Shown: positions 8,919-17,888, counted from the first letter of the stretch. The stretch is 64,000 nt of DNA from Rhizobiaceae bacterium (GCA_017640615.1 JAEPQK010000003.1:248001-312000), one strand, 5' to 3'. A program made the numbers and translations. The notes: generated from the letters alone by a model not told the origin.

Positions 8919-11158
8919 ACGAAGTCGATATGTTTGTTGAACGGCATTTCCCGGATGCGCTTGCCGGTTGCCGCAAAGATCGCGTTGGCAAGCGCGGGCG
9001 CGGCCGGCGGCACCATCGGTTCGCCGATACCACGCACCTTGCTGCCGTTCTGAAGCCCCCGCACCATGATTTCCGGCGTCTGATACATGCGCATGCCCTC
9101 ATGCGCGTGATAGTTCGTCTGTTCGGCCATCCCGTCGGAATAGGTGATCTCGCAATTGATCGCGTGGCCAAGGCCCCACACGATGCCGCCCTGGATCAGG
9201 CCTTCGAAATTCACCGGATCGACGATCGTGCCGACATCGCAGGCGCCCCACACACGATCGATCCTGATGCCGCGATCGGTGTCAGTCACCTCAACCACCT
9301 GCGCGAACGGCACGCCAAAGCTTTCGACAAAAGCCACGCCGCGACCCTGACCGGATCGGAGTTCGCCGCCCCATGACGACATTTCGGCAACCGCCTCCAG
9401 CACCTTGCGCGAAACCTCGTGCTCCATCAGCCGGATGCGCTCCAGCATCGGGTCGGCGCCCGCCTTGTGGATCAGCTCGTCGAGGAAGCTGTCGAATATG
9501 AACCCCGCACCCGGCGCTCCAACCGCGCGCCATGATGACACCGGTGCAAGTTCGGGAGCACGATATGCCCGCATACGGTAGTTCGGCAGCGAATATGGGT
9601 TGTTCCATGCGCCTGCTGCAATCTGCACGTCCGGGCCAGGAACCGGAAATCCGAGACGCCCGAATTGCGAAGCCTGAACCGCGGGCGCCGCAATCGACAG
9701 ATCGATCGCTTCCACCTTGCCATCTGTAACGGAGCCCCGGCCGCGCCCCATGGCGATATGGCGGGGAAAATCATGCGCGAAATCTTCCTCGCGGCTATAG
9801 GTCAGCTTGACCGGGATTCCCCGCATCTGCACGGCGATCTCGGCAGCTTGTTCGACGAAACGCACTTCGAGCCGGTGGCCAAAGCTGCCGCCGATGAACT
9901 GGTTGTGAAACTTGACCCGGTCGGACGCATGCCCGGTGATCGCACCAACCCGCATCTGCAGAAACTGCGGCACTTGGCTCCCGGTCCAGACTTCGGTCTC
10001 GTCGTTACCGACGAGCACGATGGCGTTGAGCGGCTCGAGCGGCGCATGCGCAACATAGGGCGAGCGGTATTCGGCCTCGAACACGTCGCTTGAATCGCCG
10101 AACGCGGCATCAACATCGCCGTCGTCCCGCCACTGCAGGTCCAGGTTGTCGTCATTGAATGAAGCCGCAACGGCCTCCCAATGCTGCTCCTGCTCGTCTG
10201 GATAGGCCGCGGGGCCCCATTCGATCTCTACTGCTTCCGCCGCGCGGATCGCCCGCCATGTGTTGTCGGCAATCACGGCGATGCCGCCGGTGATCTCGAC
10301 CACCTTCTGCACGCCGCGCATCTCTAGTGCTTTGGCGGCGTCGTAGCTGACCATCGCGCCATTCTGGCGTGGGTTGATGCGGATCGCGGCATGCACCATG
10401 CCCTCGACCTTCAGATCGATACCATAGGCCATGGTGCCGGTGCTTTTCGCCACCATGTCGACGCGTTTGGTTGGTTGGCCGATCAGCCGCCATTCGGACG
10501 GCTCGCGCAGCGTGATTTCCGTGACCGGCTGAAGCGTTGCGGCTTTCGCGGCAAGCTCCGTGTATGGAATTGCGGTGCCGTCCGGCAAAAGCACGGCGCC
10601 AGCTTCCGTCCTCAGTTCTCCAACTGGCACGCCGGTATCTTCCGACGCTGCCAGTTTCAGCGTTTCGCGGGCGATCGCGCCTGCTTCGCGAAGCTTGTCG
10701 AAGCTGTCGGGCATGGATGACGAACCGCCGGTGCCCTGAATTCCGAGCGGCTTCAGCAGTGCTCCGGCAATGGTTCTGGAACTCTCTGCGATCCGCCCTT
10801 CATTGCTCGACATGAAGGGCAGTGCTTCATCGGCAAGCGCACGGTTGTAGTAAGCCGCCGCCGGCTCGCCGAAGCTGATCTGGAACTGGTCCATTTCGAG
10901 GTCGAGCTCTTCGGCGATCAGAACAGCCTGAGCTGACGCTACGCCCTGCCCCTTGTCGGCATGCGGCGTGATCAGCGTAATCGCATCCTTCGAAATCTTT
11001 ACCCATGGATTGAAGCTCGCTTCGCCATCGGCGAGCCGGTCCAGCAGCGGGTTGGCATGTGGCGTGCGTACGGCATAAACGCCGAATGCCACACCGCCGG
11101 CGATCGCAGCGGAGCCGATCAGAAATGTGCGGCGGGCGATTTTGCCAACGCGGCTCAT
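8915..11158 (-). CDS. Xanthine dehydrogenase-family molybdopterin-binding subunit (IorB-like)
   Basis: Catalytic subunit of a periplasmic molybdenum hydroxylase, 747 residues, the size of the isoquinoline 1-oxidoreductase beta-subunit group. The N-terminus is a Tat signal (RRTFLIGSAAIAGG). Later motifs fit the Mo-cofactor domains: FNNQ-like FHNQFIGGSFGHRLE, YRAPELAPVSSWRAVG and, near the C-terminus, VRGIGEPMVPPAAPAL with the active-site Glu. The gene starts 4 bp after the 2Fe-2S subunit gene. Substrate cannot be read from sequence; relatives oxidise N-heterocycles or aldehydes, so the Ior name marks the family only. Confidence 0.88.
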   Translation of the reverse strand: MSRVGKIARRTFLIGSAAIAGGVAFGVYAVRTPHANPLLDRLADGEASFNPWVKISKDAITLITPHADKGQGVASAQAVLIAEELDLEMDQFQISFGEPAAAYYNRALADEALPFMSSNEGRIAESSRTIAGALLKPLGIQGTGGSSSMPDSFDKLREAGAIARETLKLAASEDTGVPVGELRTEAGAVLLPDGTAIPYTELAAKAATLQPVTEITLREPSEWRLIGQPTKRVDMVAKSTGTMAYGIDLKVEGMVHAAIRINPRQNGAMVSYDAAKALEMRGVQKVVEITGGIAVIADNTWRAIRAAEAVEIEWGPAAYPDEQEQHWEAVAASFNDDNLDLQWRDDGDVDAAFGDSSDVFEAEYRSPYVAHAPLEPLNAIVLVGNDETEVWTGSQVPQFLQMRVGAITGHASDRVKFHNQFIGGSFGHRLEVRFVEQAAEIAVQMRGIPVKLTYSREEDFAHDFPRHIAMGRGRGSVTDGKVEAIDLSIAAPAVQASQFGRLGFPVPGPDVQIAAGAWNNPYSLPNYRMRAYRAPELAPVSSWRAVGAPGAGFIFDSFLDELIHKAGADPMLERIRLMEHEVSRKVLEAVAEMSSWGGELRSGQGRGVAFVESFGVPFAQVVEVTDTDRGIRIDRVWGACDVGTIVDPVNFEGLIQGGIVWGLGHAINCEITYSDGMAEQTNYHAHEGMRMYQTPEIMVRGLQNGSKVRGIGEPMVPPAAPALANAIFAATGKRIREMPFNKHIDFV

Positions 11159-11162
11159 CGCT

Positions 11163-11624
11163 CTACGCTCCTCTCATTTTCGCACCGGCCGTTTTCACGG
11201 CCTCACGAATACGCGGATAGGTACCGCAGCGGCATAAATTGCCGCTCATTACGCGATCGATCTCCTCATCGGTCGGGTCGGGTTTCAAATCGAGCAGCGA
11301 TGCCGCCTGCATGATCTGGCCGGACTGGCAGTAACCGCACTGCGCGACCTGATGCTCAATCCAGGCCTGCTGCACGGCGTGCAGCGACTCCGGCGTGCCC
11401 AGACCTTCGATGGTTACGATGTCAGCGCCTTCCGCTGCCTGCGCCGGCACCTGGCACGAACGCACGGCCATGCCGTCCATATGGACGGTGCACGCGCCGC
11501 ACTGTGCTATCCCGCAGCCATATTTGGTGCCGGTAATGCCAAGTTCGTCCCGCAACACCCACAAAAGCGGCATGTCGGGTTCGACATCGACTTCATATTC
11601 GGTTCGATTGACTGTCAGGCGCAT
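11163..11624 (-). CDS. (2Fe-2S)-binding subunit of molybdenum hydroxylase (IorA-like)
   Basis: 153 residues with the two-cluster layout of the family: plant-type ferredoxin motif [15 protein letters not shown] plus a later Cys, and the C-terminal set [12 protein letters not shown] and [12 protein letters not shown]. It passes electrons from the Mo site to the cytochrome. The ATG at 11624 follows a GGAGC box. The frame stays open for 140 codons further upstream, but that stretch lies under the divergent regulator gene and resembles nothing. First gene of the operon iorA-iorB-cyt c-membrane protein. Confidence 0.9.
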   Translation of the reverse strand: MRLTVNRTEYEVDVEPDMPLLWVLRDELGITGTKYGCGIAQCGACTVHMDGMAVRSCQVPAQAAEGADIVTIEGLGTPESLHAVQQAWIEHQVAQCGYCQSGQIMQAASLLDLKPDPTDEEIDRVMSGNLCRCGTYPRIREAVKTAGAKMRGA

Positions 11625-11770
11625 GAAAGAAGCTCCGCCGGCGCTCACCGGTCCAGTCGGAAAAATGCGGCTCGCCGCTGTTGAGCGCACTAGCGGATTG
11701 CGCCAAAACACTAACAGATCATGCCAACATATGACAGCCGACTGGCGCCACCGCTTGTTTTTGGTGATTT

Positions 11771-12790
11771 GTGACGATGAACACGAAGGGCAGGCCCGAA
11801 ATGAAAGTCGCGCGCAAATACCCGATCGCCAAGCCGATCCGACAGGCTTGCGCCATGTTCGACCTTTCGGAAGCACGGGTTTTGCGCCGCGCCGGTCTGA
11901 GCCGCGATTTCCTCGAATTCGACCACAAGATCGACGCGGCCGAGTTCTTCCGCGTCTGGGTGGCGATCGAGCAGGAGGCCGCATTGCCCGACCTTCCGGT
12001 GCGCGCCGGCCGTCTTGCAGTGCATGGCCCCTTCGTGCCGGCACTCTTCGCCTTCGCCTGCAGCCCGAATATCGAGATCGGCGTCACGAGACTGGCGACC
12101 TTCAAGCCGCTGATTGCTCCCGTAAAGCTGAACAGCAAAGTCAAAGGCGATGTATTTGCGATGTCGTTTGCGTCAGCCGAACCTGACCTGCCGATGCCCG
12201 CCTCGATGGCAGTGTTCGAAATCGCGCATTTCGTGGAATCGGCGCGCACCTTCACCGGCGTGCCCATCGTGCCGCGCATGATCGGCCTGCCGGATCCATC
12301 GGGCGCCTGCGCGGAACTAACCGATTTCGTTGGCGTGGCGCCGCGAAAATGCGTCCTGCCCACTATCGAATTCGCGCTCGAGGATGCGCGGCGCCCGCTG
12401 ATTTCCGAAGACACCGCATTCTGGAACGTGATCGAAAAGGAGCTCACCGGCCGCCTTGCCTCTGAAGAGGCCGAACCCAAGCTTTCGGCACGGGTGCGCG
12501 CCACGCTGCTGGAAAACCTGGCAAGCGGGCTCGCCAATGTCGACAGCGTCGCGGAAAGGCTGCGCATGAGCAGACGGAGCTTGCAGCGCCGCTTGAGCGA
12601 CGAAGGCCTCACCTTTCAGGCCGTGCTCGATAAGGCCCGCGCCGACCTTGCGCTGACCTACCTGCGCCGCGGCGACCTGAGCGCGGAGGAAATCAGTTAC
12701 CTGCTGGCCTATCGCGACCCCAACTCGTTCTATCGCGCCTTTTATTCTTGGACGGGCATGACGCCAGCCGAAGCGCGCGCGACCGCCTAG
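11771..12790 (+). CDS. AraC-family transcriptional regulator
   Basis: 339 residues: an N-terminal effector-binding region of the arabinose-binding/OruR type (about 15-210) and a C-terminal double helix-turn-helix (about 245-335) with [17 protein letters not shown] and [30 protein letters not shown], the classic AraC second helix. It diverges from iorA across about 146 bp, so it is the likely activator of the molybdenum hydroxylase operon. The effector is unknown; the enzyme's substrate is the obvious candidate. Confidence 0.88.
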   Translation: MTMNTKGRPEMKVARKYPIAKPIRQACAMFDLSEARVLRRAGLSRDFLEFDHKIDAAEFFRVWVAIEQEAALPDLPVRAGRLAVHGPFVPALFAFACSPNIEIGVTRLATFKPLIAPVKLNSKVKGDVFAMSFASAEPDLPMPASMAVFEIAHFVESARTFTGVPIVPRMIGLPDPSGACAELTDFVGVAPRKCVLPTIEFALEDARRPLISEDTAFWNVIEKELTGRLASEEAEPKLSARVRATLLENLASGLANVDSVAERLRMSRRSLQRRLSDEGLTFQAVLDKARADLALTYLRRGDLSAEEISYLLAYRDPNSFYRAFYSWTGMTPAEARATA

Positions 12791-12802
12791 CCGAAGGCCT
12801 GG

Positions 12803-13018
12803 CTACTCCGGCTTATCGTCCGTCTTCGAAGCGGCGTCGGGGTCAAATGCGATGAAGAGCCCGTAAATCGCGTAAACGCCGATTCCGAGAAATATCACGC
12901 CCCAGAATGTCTGCCCGGAGTAGAATTCGAAGCAGGCCCAGCCGACCGTGGCTGCCACAATAAGAACCCGCTTCCAGACCGGCCGGAAGAATTCGTCGTT
13001 TAGTTCGAAAAGTTTCAT
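12803..13018 (-). CDS. Small two-TM membrane protein (DUF3329-like)
   Basis: 71 residues from the ATG at 13018. The N-terminal FELNDEFFRPVWKRV and the two hydrophobic helices (about 18-33 and 38-58) resemble the short DUF3329 proteins common in rhizobia; this is recognition by eye. The tail is acidic (DPDAASKTDDKPE). Convergent with the AraC gene, 12 bp between stops. It is the last chromosomal gene before the island boundary. Function unknown. Confidence 0.55.
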   Translation of the reverse strand: MKLFELNDEFFRPVWKRVLIVAATVGWACFEFYSGQTFWGVIFLGIGVYAIYGLFIAFDPDAASKTDDKPE

Positions 13019-13149
13019 GGGCAATGGAAGCCGAGATGGGAAACGCTACGGGGATATTTCGAACCCGCCAGCTTCGCAAGCCCGACCCGGCGTCGGGCCG
13101 ACAGGCCGCTCAAGCCGTGAGCGCGGCAAACTGGCGTGAAATCTAAGGA

Positions 13150-13165
13150 AATGGCGGAGAGGGAG
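13150..13165. repeat. Distal attachment-site repeat (att core copy)
   Basis: AATGGCGGAGAGGGAG, identical to 25823-25838 at the tRNA-Ser 3' end; similarity stops on both sides. It lies 145 bp upstream of the integrase start. Together the two copies mark the ends of the island. Confidence 0.8.
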
Positions 13166-13286
13166 TCCGCCCAACCAAGTGCATTTGCCATCAATGCTGC
13201 AAACACCCGTTCCCGCTAATGCGTTGCAATCCTTGTACCTTTATATCAACGTATGGAAATGTCGTTTTCTCTATGCAGCGCCCTTA

Positions 13287-13308
13287 AATAGGGATTAAAA
13301 TAGGGAAG
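13287..13308 (+). repeat. Left terminal double repeat, candidate integrase arm site
   Basis: Two AATAGGGA units spaced 12 bp apart, directly before the integrase ATG, where the second also serves as its ribosome binding site. The 22-bp stretch matches 25749-25770 at the other end of the island in 20 positions. Placement just inside both att cores suggests arm-type sites bound by the integrase N-terminal domain, and possibly autoregulation. Confidence 0.55.
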
Positions 13309-13309
13309 C

Positions 13310-14485
13310 ATGGCCAGGGCACTACATAAACTCACCGATCGCGAGTGCGAAAAGCGCCGCACGAAGCGCGGCCGACTATCTGACGGCGGCGGGCTCTATC
13401 TGTCGTTTACGGCTTCCGGCGCTAAGTCTTGGGCGTTCGTGTGGCAGCATGGCGGTAGGTTTCGCGAGGCCGGTCTCGGAGCATACCCGGGGATCAGCCT
13501 TCGACGGGCGCGTGAGCTTGCGCACGATATGCGGAAAATAGTGGCCGAAGGCGGCGATCCGATTGCGACCCGTCGCGAGGCGGCTGCAAAGGCTGTTACG
13601 TTCGGCGAAGTCGCCGACTCCTTCATCGACACGATGGCGCCTCAGTTCGAGAATGAGAAGCACTTGGCGCAATGGCGCATGACGCTCGGAGACGCTTACT
13701 GCAAATCGTTGAGGCCGCGCCCGATCGGTGACGTTGGCACAGACGACATTCTGACAGTCCTGCGGCCGGTTTGGGGCAAGAAGCCGGAGACGGCATCACG
13801 CATCCGAGGAAGGATTGAACGGGTTTTGGATCACGCCAGGGCAAAGGGGCTTCGCGACGGCGAAAATCCTGCCCGCTGGCGCGGGCACCTTGCGCACATA
13901 CTGCCACCACGCAAGAAGCTGACGCGCGGTCATCACGCAGCCTTGCCCTATGTCGAACTGCCGGAGTTCATGGAGACATTGCGCGAGGCACCGGGCGTAG
14001 CGGCAAGGGCGCTCGAGCTAACGATCCTTTGCGCGACTCGCACAAGTGAGACATTGAACGCCACTTGGCCGGAAATCGATCTCGAGCGAGCGGTCTGGAC
14101 CGTGCCACCTGAGCGAACGAAAGCTCGGCGAGAGCATCGGATACCGTTGTCGGCGCCTGTTGTTGACCTATTGCGGCCGCTGAAAATAGAAGCCCGCGCC
14201 CACGATTGGGTGTTTCCGGGCCAAAAGCCAGGTAGGCCACTCTCGAACATGGCACTGGCCAAGGTGCTTGCGCGGCTCGGGCGTAGTGACGTGACAGTCC
14301 ACGGCTTCCGCAGTTCATTTCGAGATTGGAGCGCAGAGGAAACAGATCACCCGCGCGAAATTGCCGAAGCCGCATTGGCGCACGTCGTCGGCGATGCGAC
14401 CGAACGAGCATATAGACGAGGCGATGCTCTGGAAAAGAGGCGGTTGTTAATGAGCGAGTGGGCCGAATATTTGAGCAAGAAATGA
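13310..14485 (+). CDS. P4-type tyrosine integrase
   Basis: Site-specific recombinase for insertion at tRNA-Ser. 391 residues: N-terminal arm-binding domain (DUF4102 type, 1-95, with RLSDGGGLYLSFTASGAKSW), core-binding domain (about 100-200), catalytic domain (about 215-385). Catalytic residues are visible: Arg in CATRTSETL near 242, HGFRSSFRDW near 331, His in ALAHVVGDATERAYRRGD with the Tyr near 369. Length is normal and the gene intact. AGGGAAG lies 1-7 bases before the ATG, inside the terminal repeat. Confidence 0.93.
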   Translation: MARALHKLTDRECEKRRTKRGRLSDGGGLYLSFTASGAKSWAFVWQHGGRFREAGLGAYPGISLRRARELAHDMRKIVAEGGDPIATRREAAAKAVTFGEVADSFIDTMAPQFENEKHLAQWRMTLGDAYCKSLRPRPIGDVGTDDILTVLRPVWGKKPETASRIRGRIERVLDHARAKGLRDGENPARWRGHLAHILPPRKKLTRGHHAALPYVELPEFMETLREAPGVAARALELTILCATRTSETLNATWPEIDLERAVWTVPPERTKARREHRIPLSAPVVDLLRPLKIEARAHDWVFPGQKPGRPLSNMALAKVLARLGRSDVTVHGFRSSFRDWSAEETDHPREIAEAALAHVVGDATERAYRRGDALEKRRLLMSEWAEYLSKK

Positions 14486-14640
14486 TCTTGAGGTTCTTGG
14501 CCTGTTAGGCAACGCCCGCACCCGGCAAACTGTCGTAAACAGAATATTAATACTATATTTAGTGTTTGCAACAAAAACATCCTCTACATAAAGCGCAACG
14601 GCAGGCCGCGAAGGCCAAGCCACGAGTTAGAGGAAGTAAC

Positions 14641-14904
14641 ATGTCCAACACGCTTGAGCCCCGGTGGCTCTCAGTAAACGACGCAGCCCGGCTCATGTCG
14701 GTCAGTCGTACGACCATCAACAATTATCGCGAGAAGGGGCTGTTCCCGAAGCCGATCGAATTCGGCGGTCGGGTCGCATTCCTTCGTGAGGAAGTGCTCG
14801 CATTCATGGCCAAGTTTGAGAACGCACGCCCTGAGCAAGATCGCATTGGTGAAAAGCGCCGCACCGAAATGGTCTGCAGCCTAGCTAGGGGGCATCACTC
14901 GTGA
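14641..14904 (+). CDS. AlpA-family DNA-binding regulator / excisionase
   Basis: 87 residues with a MerR/AlpA-type winged helix: WLSVNDAARLMSVSRTTINNYREKGLFPKPI, then GGRVAFLREEVLAFM. The ATG at 14641 follows AGAGGAAG; the frame remains open upstream without a better start. In P4-like elements the AlpA/Vis protein controls excision and switches on island genes. It is 155 bp after the integrase and is closed by a strong hairpin terminator at 14914. Confidence 0.87.
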   Translation: MSNTLEPRWLSVNDAARLMSVSRTTINNYREKGLFPKPIEFGGRVAFLREEVLAFMAKFENARPEQDRIGEKRRTEMVCSLARGHHS

Positions 14905-14913
14905 CGAAAAAAA

Positions 14914-14940
14914 GGCCGGGCATCGTCAGATGCACCGGCC
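14914..14940 (+). terminator. Intrinsic terminator after the AlpA gene
   Basis: GGCCGG-GCATC stem, GTCA loop, GATGC-A-CCGGCC stem, followed by AAATTTTGTT and preceded by an A-tract, so it could work in both directions. It begins 9 bases after the AlpA stop. A GTG start at 14901 for the next frame would place this hairpin inside the coding sequence, a reason to prefer the downstream ATG. Confidence 0.7.
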
Positions 14941-14960
14941 AAATTTTGTTCAATAGGTCA

Positions 14961-15350
14961 ATGATGAGTACCAAAAATCTGACAGGAAATCAAGCCGATA
15001 GGCCCAATCGATACACTGCAGTACAATTCGCGCGAGCGACGGTAGTTACCGCGGACTGGCTTTCGCCATACCCCGTCCAAGGAGCAGACGATCTCGCATT
15101 CAAGCGACTGGCACGGCAAGCTTCGGTTGTGCTGGTGGTGGAGCATCGTTTTGCCGACACGGCACCAATCGCCTCAGACCAGACGCGCAACGCGGCATTG
15201 GTCGAATTGCTGCGTGGCGGTTTGGGGATAAAAATTCATGCGCCGCGGTCGCAGGCGGCTCATATGGCGGCCGAATTTGCGAAACAGGCACCTCACGCCC
15301 GTGTCTTTTTGGCAAGCTCTGCGGGTCTCTTTCAGAGGCATGCGTCATGA
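14961..15350 (+). CDS. Hypothetical protein upstream of the primase-polymerase
   Basis: 129 residues from the ATG at 14961 (next ATG 14964; GTG 14901 rejected because of the terminator). No recognised domain. The sequence reads as a small alpha/beta protein (ASVVLVVEHRFADTAPI; AALVELLRGGLGIKIHAP; APHARVFLASSAGLF). The stop overlaps the primase start by 4 bp (ATGA), so the two are translationally coupled and it may assist replication or its control. Confidence 0.6.
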   Translation: MMSTKNLTGNQADRPNRYTAVQFARATVVTADWLSPYPVQGADDLAFKRLARQASVVLVVEHRFADTAPIASDQTRNAALVELLRGGLGIKIHAPRSQAAHMAAEFAKQAPHARVFLASSAGLFQRHAS

Positions 15351-17341
15351 ATGCGATTACAACGAATGCACGCCTCGAGCATGCTCTTGCCCTGGCGCGG
15401 CGGGGGTTTCGTGTTTTTCCCCTGGCGCCGAACTCAAAGATTCCGCCGGCCGGGCTCCTATGGAAACAGGCCGCTACCACTGATTCCGCGCAAATTCGGC
15501 GCTGGTGGCAGGGAGAGCCGACTTACAATATCGGCGTGGCGACCGGATATGGACTTTTGGTGGTCGACGCTGACGTAAGGGACGGCGCGCCGGGGTTAGG
15601 TAGCCTCGCGATGCTGGACAGGGCCGGGTTGCCTGAAAGCTTCCGAGTGGAAACACCTTCCGGTGGCAGGCACGTATATCTTCGGACAGCCGGCGAGCAT
15701 CGAAACAGGGTGAAGAACATACCGGGCTATCCGGGGATCGATCTTCGCGGAACTGGCGGCTATGTGGTCGGACCGGGGTCGGTTTTCGAAGGCAAGTCAT
15801 ACTGTGCGCTCGGCGGTGAAATCGAACCTGCCGGCGAATGGTTTGAGAGCGTCCTATCCAAGGGGGCTCCCTTTCACCGGGAAGCATCGGATGCGACACC
15901 TCGGGTTGCCTTGGACCTTGAACAAAACGTCAGGCGGGCGATTCACTACCTTAGTGAACAAGCACCGAAGGCCGTTGAAGGCGAAGGCGGCGACGGCACG
16001 ACTTACCGCGTGGCTGCCAAGCTTCGCGATTTCGGGGTTTCAAAAGAAACAGCGCTCGAATTGCTGCTCGAGCACTGGAACGAGCAAAAAGCTTCGCCGC
16101 CATGGATGCCGGACGATCTCAGCCTCAAGGTAGAGAACGCGTTCAGCTATGCGACCGGAAGCTGGGGCGGCCGGACCGCGGCTGCCGAGTTCGAGGCGCT
16201 GGACATCGACGTCGGTGAGTCTCCGATCCGTCCTGCGGAACCGGAACCCGCTGCCGAGGCCGCAGAAACGAAGCAGCTGCCAAAAGAGCCGCATTGGAGG
16301 TTCGAGACCATTGGCGATCTGCGCAAGCTCCCAGCGGCGAAATGGCTGGTCAAGGATTGGATTCCCGAAAGCTCCACGGGCATCCTCTATGGCAAGTATG
16401 GCGCGGGCAAAACGTTTGTCGGTTTCGATCTGGCGCTCGCGCTCGCCTACGGCCAGAGAGATTGGCACGGGGCGCAACTGCCGGGAGTGCCATGCCGTGT
16501 TTTGGTCATCGCCCGCGAAGGCAAATCAGGTTTCCTGGATCGGATCGGGGCTTGGAAGCATCATCATGGCATCGAAAACGATACCGATCTTTTGGAATTC
16601 ATGCGCGCGCCTGTGTCATTCGCCAACGACAGCCAGTTCGATAGCTTCGCAACCGCGGTCAAGGCCAGGGGTCAATATCGCCTGATACTAGTCGATACAG
16701 TGGGACGGGTGCTTCCGGGTGCTGACATGATGACGTCGGAGCAGGTAACGATTTTCATGGATCGCTGTGGCAAGCTAACACACGATACAGGTGCTGCGAC
16801 GATCGGGGTCCATCACGCAAACAAATCAGGCGCAATGTACGGCTCGGTCTACTTTGGGGCACATGCCGACTTCGTTTTTGAGGTTAAGCGCACAGGCAAC
16901 GAAGACGAGCCTCTACGTCGGGGCGAAATCTTCTGTGAGAAGATGAAGGACGGCCCCGACCGCTGGCGCCGCTACCTGTCCTACGAACATATCCAAACCG
17001 ACGACAACCCTCTCGAGCCAGCTGGATCACTCGTACTAACGACTTTACGAAATACTGCTGCGGAAGGGCACAACGCCGAGGCTGCCTGGCAGGCGATTTG
17101 TCAGGCTCACGCGACGGGGGCGCCGTGGTCGAAACACGCAAGGGCTCGCGAGTCTGGCCGCTATGCCGCGGCGAAAATAGGGCATCAGCTTGGCATCGGG
17201 GAGGCTGTGGCGGCCGCGCTGGTTGATAAGTTGCTATCTGAAAGGCGTATCGAAGAGCGCACCAATGCCAAGACAAAAACCAAATTCCTGGCGCCGGCAA
17301 CCCTCACGTATCACCCGGAAGTTGGCGGTGACGCAGCATAA
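15347..17341 (+). CDS. Bifunctional primase-polymerase / RecA-fold helicase (island replication protein)
   Basis: 664 residues, functionally comparable to the P4 alpha protein. N-terminal Prim-Pol domain (about 8-190): LLVVDADVRDG with metal-binding Asp residues near 75-77, SGGRHVYL, and DLRGTGGYVVGPGS. A linker with an acidic, Ala-rich tract (about 285-310) follows. The RepA/DnaB-type ATPase (about 315-560) has Walker A YGKYGAGKTFVG near 350 and Walker B YRLILVDTVGR near 445. The C-terminus resembles a small winged helix. It would open and prime the island's own origin; iteron-like repeats begin at its stop codon. Confidence 0.88.
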   Translation: MNAITTNARLEHALALARRGFRVFPLAPNSKIPPAGLLWKQAATTDSAQIRRWWQGEPTYNIGVATGYGLLVVDADVRDGAPGLGSLAMLDRAGLPESFRVETPSGGRHVYLRTAGEHRNRVKNIPGYPGIDLRGTGGYVVGPGSVFEGKSYCALGGEIEPAGEWFESVLSKGAPFHREASDATPRVALDLEQNVRRAIHYLSEQAPKAVEGEGGDGTTYRVAAKLRDFGVSKETALELLLEHWNEQKASPPWMPDDLSLKVENAFSYATGSWGGRTAAAEFEALDIDVGESPIRPAEPEPAAEAAETKQLPKEPHWRFETIGDLRKLPAAKWLVKDWIPESSTGILYGKYGAGKTFVGFDLALALAYGQRDWHGAQLPGVPCRVLVIAREGKSGFLDRIGAWKHHHGIENDTDLLEFMRAPVSFANDSQFDSFATAVKARGQYRLILVDTVGRVLPGADMMTSEQVTIFMDRCGKLTHDTGAATIGVHHANKSGAMYGSVYFGAHADFVFEVKRTGNEDEPLRRGEIFCEKMKDGPDRWRRYLSYEHIQTDDNPLEPAGSLVLTTLRNTAAEGHNAEAAWQAICQAHATGAPWSKHARARESGRYAAAKIGHQLGIGEAVAAALVDKLLSERRIEERTNAKTKTKFLAPATLTYHPEVGGDAA

Positions 17342-17480
17342 CGTCACCGCCGGCGCCATGTGGAACTTACCTTAACCCCTTGTAGTTGCTGACAAAACGG
17401 TGTCGGGGACGGGTACACGCGGTGACGGCGGTGACACCTCGCTAAGTCACTGATTTTGCAACGGTGTCGGGGACGGTGAC
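17324..17480. repeat. GGTGAC iteron-like cluster with hairpin, candidate origin of the island
   Basis: GGTGAC occurs at 17327, 17421, 17430 and 17475, with an inverted copy at 17343. A 17-bp direct repeat AACGGTGTCGGGGACGG lies at 17396 and 17460, spaced 64 bp. The first and inverted copies form a perfect 10-bp stem (17324-17333 with 17342-17351) whose loop holds the primase stop codon. The position beside the replication protein and the likeness to the GGTGA-type iterons of P4 suggest an origin. Role not demonstrated. Confidence 0.5.
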
Positions 17481-17489
17481 CCCTTATAT

Positions 17490-17540
17490 AGGCCCGCGGC
17501 TTCCTTACAGTCGCCGCGGCCTATTAGAAGGGCCGCGGGA
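17490..17540. other. Three-way CCGCGG inverted-repeat structure
   Basis: Three GC-rich arms: AGGCCCGCGGC (17490-17500), GCCGCGGCCT (17513-17522) and GGGCCGCGGG (17530-17539). The first can pair with either of the others, giving mutually exclusive hairpins. Downstream of the iteron-like cluster and just before the 3' end of a minus-strand gene. It could be a bidirectional terminator or part of an origin; no U-tract follows on the plus strand. Confidence 0.45.
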
Positions 17541-17567
17541 CGACCCATTTGGCCAGGGGTGCTGTTT

Positions 17568-17888
17568 TCATCCACCCTCGTCGCGCCAAGTCACCCGACG
17601 CACGTAGTCGATCTTGTCGACCCGACGAAGGGTTATGCGTTGGCGCTCCGCGGCGGAGGGCGAAACCATTTCGACGTCAAGCGTGTGCGTCTTGCGGCAC
17701 TCCGAGCATCTCATCTGATAGATCACGTCATCGACCTCGATGTCGCCGAACACGCGCCGAAGGTCGTCAGGCGTGAAGTGCCGTAGCGTTTTGCAATAGC
17801 GGCAGGAGATACGCAGCAGATGGCCAAGCCTGTGCACATCGCTCAGTGAGAAGGTTCCTTTTTTCTTCGGCCAATAGGGTTCAGGCAT
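17568..17888 (-). CDS. Zinc-ribbon-like hypothetical protein
   Basis: 106 residues with two CxxC pairs, CRYC near residue 29 and CSEC near 61, spaced as in a zinc ribbon. The N-terminus is basic (PYWPKKKG) and DVHRLGHLLRI follows. Probably a nucleic-acid- or protein-binding accessory factor. Alone on the minus strand between the primase and a small membrane gene. The second cysteine pair is followed by RKTHTLDVEMV, a beta hairpin typical of ribbons. No specific family recognised. Confidence 0.65.
   Translation of the reverse strand: MPEPYWPKKKGTFSLSDVHRLGHLLRISCRYCKTLRHFTPDDLRRVFGDIEVDDVIYQMRCSECRKTHTLDVEMVSPSAAERQRITLRRVDKIDYVRRVTWRDEGG

Noticed and set aside
14901..14960. GTG start for the gene upstream of the primase
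   Set aside because: Would place a strong terminator hairpin in the first 15 codons; the ATG at 14961 is preferred.
17396..17476. CRISPR array
   Set aside because: Only two copies of a 17-bp repeat, no further units and no cas genes.
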